6,305 nt of DNA from Clostridium sp. CAG:1219. GTDB lineage: Bacteria > Bacillota > Clostridia > TANB77 > CAG-465. The stretch's first letter is position 1, and each line of letters opens with the position of its first letter. Below are positions 5,442 to 6,305 of the stretch, piece by piece. The notes below the pieces were generated by a model. It ran no database searches and was not told where the DNA came from. It worked only from the letters and a program-made list of their open reading frames with translations. The stretch covers positions 15,775 through 22,079 of the forward strand of contig HF996723.1 in assembly GCA_000433335.1 (NCBI GenBank). The letters run 5' to 3'. The translations under genes were made by a program, and so were the position numbers.

Positions 5442-6305
5442 ATGGAAAATTATCCACCATATATAGTTACAGATAAAATGTTAAACTACGTATCACGTAT
5501 AATGAAAAAAGTAGGAGAAGCAAATTACTTTGAAAGCTTAAATAAATATCCAAATCTAAGAAGAAAATCAAGAATAAAATCAATACATTCTTCACTTGCA
5601 ATAGAAAATAATCAATTGTCTCTATTTGATGTCGAAGATGTGATAAATGGAAAAATTGTTGTTGGTGAGCAAAAAGATATTCAAGAGGTAAAAAACGCCT
5701 ATGAAGCTTATGAACAAATTGATAAAGTTGATCCATATTCTTTAGATGATCTAAAAAAAGTACAAGGAATATTAACGTTTTTGTTAGAGAAAGATGCAGG
5801 AAAATTTAGAAATCATGGTGAGGCAGTTTATGATGGAGATATTAAAATATTTGTAGCACCTCCGCATAAATTAGTTCCTAGCTTGATGGAAAAATTATTT
5901 GAGTGGATGGATAAAAATAAAGATATAATTAATCCGCTTATTTTATCATCTGTATTTCATTATGAATTTCTATTTATACATCCATTTTCTGATGGAAATG
6001 GAAGAACAGCAAGAATTTGGCAAACAGTAATTTTAGCTCATTGGGAGAAAATTTTTGCTTATTTGCCAATAGAAAGTATGATAAAGAAAAATCAAAATAA
6101 ATATTATAAAATTATAGATAATTGCAATAAAAACGGGAATTCTACCGAATTTATAGAGTTTATGCTTAAAATGATAAATGATACGATAGATGAAGTTATA
6201 ATTTCAAAACAAATAAAGCAAAATGAAAAAATTTCATTATCTAAAAGCGAAATAGAAGTTATTAAGTGTATCAAAAGGAATAAACTTATTGGAGCTAAAG
6301 AAATA
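5442..6305 (+). CDS. Fic family protein with inhibitory helix and C-terminal HTH (3' partial)
   Basis: ATG at 5442 follows AAGGAG (5429-5434) by 7 nt; the frame stays open for 288 codons to the window edge. The catalytic motif HPFSDGNGRTAR is complete at residues 180-191, with His180, Asp184, Asn186 and Arg188. The inhibitory motif SLAIEN is at 51-56, with Glu55 set to block ATP by pairing with Arg191, as in class II Fic proteins. GKFRNHGEAVYDGDIKIF (120-137) with VAPPHKLVPSLMEKLFEWM (138-156) is the flap and following helix typical of the larger Fic family. LSKSEIEVIKCIKRNKLIGAKEI at the end looks like the first helices of a winged helix-turn-helix, which this subfamily often carries; its remainder is outside the window. 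Predicted to modify a cytoplasmic protein with AMP; target unknown. It differs clearly in length and sequence from the other Fic gene here and is not a recent duplicate. Confidence 0.93.
   Translation, partial: MENYPPYIVTDKMLNYVSRIMKKVGEANYFESLNKYPNLRRKSRIKSIHSSLAIENNQLSLFDVEDVINGKIVVGEQKDIQEVKNAYEAYEQIDKVDPYSLDDLKKVQGILTFLLEKDAGKFRNHGEAVYDGDIKIFVAPPHKLVPSLMEKLFEWMDKNKDIINPLILSSVFHYEFLFIHPFSDGNGRTARIWQTVILAHWEKIFAYLPIESMIKKNQNKYYKIIDNCNKNGNSTEFIEFMLKMINDTIDEVIISKQIKQNEKISLSKSEIEVIKCIKRNKLIGAKEI

Noticed and set aside
5467..5736. A minus-strand open frame of 89 codons
   Set aside because: It lies wholly inside the plus-strand Fic gene, which has an intact catalytic motif and ribosome site; the minus-strand product is low-complexity and resembles no family.
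3046..6305. Classical toxin-antitoxin pair involving Fic
   Set aside because: Both Fic proteins carry the inhibitory helix in cis and no small FicA-like gene lies next to either within the window.

Overview
The window reads as chromosome from a low-GC Gram-positive bacterium of the Clostridia type. It is very AT-rich, has strong AGGAG-type ribosome sites, uses a GTG start, and has near-consensus sigma-A promoters and A/T-flanked hairpin terminators. Genus cannot be fixed from sequence reading alone. I see no tRNA, rRNA, CRISPR array, insertion sequence or phage structural gene.

Region 1 (1-2986, + strand) is a membrane-associated zinc-ribbon cluster. It opens with a 5'-truncated membrane protein (1-662) followed at once by a related Tim44-like membrane protein (676-1572). 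Both end in the same kind of C-terminal four-cysteine zinc ribbon with a VTD-[ED]-HDF tail. A near-consensus promoter (1588-1616) then drives a separate gene for a YdjI-type SPFH protein with two C-terminal zinc ribbons (1663-2931), closed by a strong terminator (2944-2986). By analogy with the Bacillus subtilis pspA-ydjGHI locus, the three products plausibly form an envelope-stress or membrane-domain assembly. No PspA gene is visible here.

Region 2 (3001-3827, - strand) carries a compact, self-inhibited Fic-domain AMP-transferase. It has its own terminator (3001-3038) and a good extended -10 promoter overlapped by a 20-bp near-palindrome that could be an operator.

Region 3 (3857-5358, - strand) carries a membrane-anchored, secreted NlpC/P60-type cell-wall hydrolase with an Ig-like (BIG2-type) domain. 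Its promoter has perfect consensus hexamers with 17-bp spacing, sits only about 13 nt upstream of the start codon and fixes that start at 5310. The -10 lies inside a perfect inverted repeat.

Region 4 (5377-6305, + strand) begins divergently from the hydrolase and carries a second Fic protein of a different subfamily. It has the same inhibitory-helix logic and the beginning of a C-terminal helix-turn-helix, and it runs off the window end.

Intergenic stretches are all under 200 bases and are accounted for by promoters, palindromes and terminators. The most interesting points are the double zinc-ribbon membrane proteins beside the SPFH protein, the two dissimilar Fic enzymes about 1.7 kb apart around an envelope hydrolase gene, and the palindromes over the promoters.
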